The position numbers and the translations under genes were made by a program. This document shows positions 61,526 through 64,000 of a stretch of DNA of 64,000 nt, piece after piece (within the stretch, counting starts at the first letter, position 1; every line of letters begins with the position of its first letter). Under the pieces are notes generated by a model. That model made no database searches and was not told where the DNA came from. It was given only the letters and a program-made list of their open reading frames with translations. Source of the stretch: Planktothrix sp. PCC 11201 (GTDB taxonomy: Bacteria > Cyanobacteriota > Cyanobacteriia > Cyanobacteriales > Microcoleaceae); contig NZ_LT797683.1 in assembly GCF_900009135.1 (NCBI RefSeq), positions 1 through 64,000 on the forward strand, read 5' to 3'.

Positions 61526-64000
61526 ATGAAAAAAATTTTAATTTTATCTTCTAATCCCAGAAAAGACCTGAACTTAGATCGAGAAATTCGGGACTTAAAA
61601 AAAGTAATCAACCGACATGGAAAAGAAGCAGAATTACAAGTTGAAATTGAGTTAGCTGTCCGTCCTGAAGATTTGCAGGAACTATTCCTAGAACATGAAC
61701 CCCTAATTGTTCATTTCTGCGGACATGGAAGTGGAGAACCCGGTTTAGTGCTGCAAAATGAAGCCGGACGAGAACAGTTAATCAGTACCCATACTTTTTC
61801 TCATCTTCTTGGATTATTTAATGATAAAGTTGAATGTGTTTTATTAAATGCTTGTTATTCAGAAGTACAAGCTCAAGCGATTGTTGAGCATATTAACTAT
61901 GTAATTGGGATGAGTCAAGAAATTCGGGATGATGCGGCGATCGCATTTGCTACCGGATTTTATCAAGCCTTAGCTTATGGTAAATCTATTCATGAATCCT
62001 ATCAACAGGGTTGTGTAGCAATTTTAATTAAAATTCCCGAAAAAATTACCCCTCAGTCCCGCAGTGTTGAACCCACTCGTCAGTGTGAACTGATTGATAT
62101 TATTGATGACGAAGTTCCTATACCCGAACACTTAAAACCAGTTCTAAAAAAGAAAGCAGAACTTGTCCATATTCCCAATACAAGATCGTCTTCTAATTTC
62201 AGGGTTTCACCGGATTTAATAGAAGCGGTTCAAAGAGAAATTTACCGCAAAAGATATCGAGAACAAGCGAGAGATGTTTGGGATGATTTTGGACAAGCAC
62301 CCGCTAGAGTTCAACCCTTAAGTCAACAAGAATATCGTTATCGACAAGCATTAGTTCACCGAGTGAAAGAATCTTGGATTAAAGGATTTTTAGAAAAGTC
62401 TCTGCATACTAATGCTCTAATTGAATTTAATATCAAAGAACGTCCTGATGCTGTTCAACGTGCTTTTGATGATGTTCCTGTGGAACTGGATGAATCCTTT
62501 GAAGAACTCGAAGAAACAGAAATTTATACGGAGATGGGAACCGGAAAAACTTTGCTGGTTTTGGGGGAACCCGGAACCGGAAAAACCATTACATTATTAA
62601 AAATAGCACAACGGTTAGTAACTCGCAGTGAACAGGATTTAAGTCTACCCATTCCCGTTGTTTTTACCCTTTCCTCTTGGGTTAATAAACGACAAAATAT
62701 TGCAGACTGGTTAGTTGAAGAACTCAATAATCGATATAAAGTTCCTCCTTCTTTGGGTAAAAGTTTGATTAAACAAGAGGAATTAATTTTACTATTAGAT
62801 GGTTTAGATGAAGTCGCAGAAAAATATCGGAATGCTTTTGTGCGGGGATTGAATCAATTTATAGAAACCCATGGGGTTACTGATATTGTAGTCTGTAGTC
62901 GAGTGCGAGAATATGAAGCCCTTTCCGAACGTTTAAAGTTAAGTAGTGCCATTTGTATTCAACCCCTAACCTCTGAACAGGTTTATCAATATTTAGATGA
63001 AGTGGGAAACCAACTAATTCATTTGAAACAACTGTTAAAACAGGATCAGCAACTGGAGGAGTTTGCTACAAATCCTTTGATTTTAAGTGTAATGAGTTTA
63101 GCTTATAAAGATTTTTCAGAGGAAGAACTCTTACATCAACTGAGTTCACCGGAAAAACGCTATCAACGTTTATTTGATACCTATATTAAACGAATGTTTC
63201 AACGAAGCAAGAAAAACAATCTATATCCCCAAGATCAAACAAAAAAATGGCTAAATTGGTTAGCAAAAGGGATGATTAAATCCTCGCAAACCGTATTTTT
63301 TATTGAGCAACTACAACCCACTTGGTTACAAAACCCAGTCCAAATTAATGTTTTTTATCGGATGGTTTTAATTCTGATCAGTGCTTTAGTTTCTGGGCTA
63401 ATTTCGATCCCAATTTCTTTAACTCTTGGTTTTTTAGATCAACTCATGGGAATGCAAAATGGAATAGTTCTTGGGCTACTACTGGGTATTGTCAGAGGAC
63501 TATTAGTTGGAATGATTTTTGGAATTATTATGGCTTTGAGTAAATTAGAAATTAAACCTGTAGAAAGTATCAAATGGTCTTGGCAAGAAGCCAAAAATAG
63601 TGTATTAGGCGGACTGATTTTTGGTATAATTTCTGGGATATTTTTTGGGATACAAGCCGTACTAATTGTAAAAAATAATGTTACAAGTGATGCCATCGGG
63701 GACTATAAACTGCTGGGAGAAACTAGGGCATTACTTCTGTTTGGATTATCTAATTTTATCTATGGAACTCTACTTTATTGTATGAGTCGAGGTTTTAGAG
63801 GCCCAGAAATAGAGACTCGAATTTTTCCGAATCAAGGCATTTGGAAATCCGCTAAAAGTGCGGGGTTATTGGGGCTGTTAGGAGGAGTGATAGTCGGTCT
63901 ACCCCAGGGGTTGATTTTTGCCCCCATATTAGCATTAATGACGAGCCAGAAAGTAGGGATAGCAACGATGTTACCTGGGCTAATAGGAGGAGGGTTATAT
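61526..64000 (+). CDS. CHAT-NACHT-membrane protein, 3' end outside the window
   Basis: The frame is open from ATG (61526-61528) to the window end, 825 codons without a stop. It begins with a CHAT-type caspase-like domain (about 1-165): catalytic His67 in VHFCGHGSGE and Cys110 in LLNACYSE. A linker (about 170-330) leads to a NACHT-type NTPase: Walker A GEPGTGKT (347-354), Walker B LILLLDGLDEVAEKY (Asp425, Asp428, Glu429) and an LSSWVN strand. From about 610 the protein is strongly hydrophobic, with repeated membrane helices rich in Gly, Leu and Ile. This is a bacterial NLR-like architecture: protease effector, oligomerising NTPase, membrane-bound C-terminus. It is 47 bp after the LCAT gene. 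A defence or regulated cell-death role is inferred. Confidence 0.9.
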   Translation, partial: MKKILILSSNPRKDLNLDREIRDLKKVINRHGKEAELQVEIELAVRPEDLQELFLEHEPLIVHFCGHGSGEPGLVLQNEAGREQLISTHTFSHLLGLFNDKVECVLLNACYSEVQAQAIVEHINYVIGMSQEIRDDAAIAFATGFYQALAYGKSIHESYQQGCVAILIKIPEKITPQSRSVEPTRQCELIDIIDDEVPIPEHLKPVLKKKAELVHIPNTRSSSNFRVSPDLIEAVQREIYRKRYREQARDVWDDFGQAPARVQPLSQQEYRYRQALVHRVKESWIKGFLEKSLHTNALIEFNIKERPDAVQRAFDDVPVELDESFEELEETEIYTEMGTGKTLLVLGEPGTGKTITLLKIAQRLVTRSEQDLSLPIPVVFTLSSWVNKRQNIADWLVEELNNRYKVPPSLGKSLIKQEELILLLDGLDEVAEKYRNAFVRGLNQFIETHGVTDIVVCSRVREYEALSERLKLSSAICIQPLTSEQVYQYLDEVGNQLIHLKQLLKQDQQLEEFATNPLILSVMSLAYKDFSEEELLHQLSSPEKRYQRLFDTYIKRMFQRSKKNNLYPQDQTKKWLNWLAKGMIKSSQTVFFIEQLQPTWLQNPVQINVFYRMVLILISALVSGLISIPISLTLGFLDQLMGMQNGIVLGLLLGIVRGLLVGMIFGIIMALSKLEIKPVESIKWSWQEAKNSVLGGLIFGIISGIFFGIQAVLIVKNNVTSDAIGDYKLLGETRALLLFGLSNFIYGTLLYCMSRGFRGPEIETRIFPNQGIWKSAKSAGLLGLLGGVIVGLPQGLIFAPILALMTSQKVGIATMLPGLIGGGLY

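Noticed and set aside
1-64000. tRNA or rRNA genes
   Set aside because: No cloverleaf with a GGTTCRA-type T-loop and no rRNA-like conserved stretch was noticed on reading; a tRNA search program was not available, so a missed tRNA is possible.

Overview
The window looks like the chromosome of a filamentous, bloom-forming cyanobacterium, probably an Oscillatoriales close to Planktothrix. The reasons are the frequent HIP1 octamer GCGATCGC, moderately low GC, many heptanucleotide tandem repeats, CRISPR repeats ending in ATTGAAAC, and cyanobacteria-typical proteins (CSP41-like epimerase, PAP/fibrillin, four-ACT aspartate kinase, two-partner-secretion repeat proteins, caspase and CHAT proteins). The genus is an inference from style, not from a marker gene. 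No rRNA or tRNA gene was seen.

Layout. 0-8.6 kb holds housekeeping genes (CSP41-like epimerase, prs, a membrane Ser/Thr kinase, bioD, an M20 amidohydrolase, pyrE) with two small secreted proteins of unknown role. 8.7-17.7 kb is one giant gene joining a two-partner-secretion N-terminus, a long repeat stalk and a C-terminal CHAT protease. 17.8-26.2 kb holds a VIT/vWA protein, a PH-domain protein, a MoxR / PAP-fibrillin / DUF58 / transglutaminase operon and a ferredoxin. 26.3-35.7 kb is core metabolism and transport (hisZ, an M50 peptidase, a J-domain protein, a 47-residue membrane protein missed by usual length cut-offs, MscS, a GAF protein with a DXCF-like motif, lysC, a metal ABC permease, thiE-thiS). 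36-39.4 kb carries a beta-helix/SPOR protein and an 18-repeat CRISPR array with no cas genes in view. 39.4-48.6 kb mixes a sugar ABC permease, 5-formyl-THF cyclo-ligase, a beta-helix/RTX exoprotein, an alpha/beta hydrolase, a Uma2 protein and two FHA proteins.

48.7-54.9 kb is a coherent molybdenum hydroxylase locus on the minus strand. The three subunits (2Fe-2S, FAD plus a likely 4Fe-4S site, molybdopterin) are followed by an XdhC chaperone, a MocA-like cytidylyltransferase and a SufU-like scaffold. It resembles the PaoABC aldehyde oxidoreductase type.

55-64 kb is the most unusual part. It is a co-directional run of a C39-like peptidase, an unknown protein with one hydrophobic stretch, a caspase-family gene, an LCAT-family lipase and a CHAT-NACHT-membrane protein that runs off the window. 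The caspase gene is split by a complete 1142-bp IS5-type insertion sequence. Removing the IS plus one AAT target copy restores a single 706-codon frame exactly. Together with the CHAT domain of the giant exoprotein, three clan-CD-type peptidase domains occur here, and the last cluster is a candidate cell-death or defence module.

The intergenic DNA is rich in small repeats: heptamer arrays that repeatedly overlap or abut stop codons, a family of 28-bp palindromes of the form GTAGGGG-N14-CCCCTAC, and larger MITE-like hairpins.
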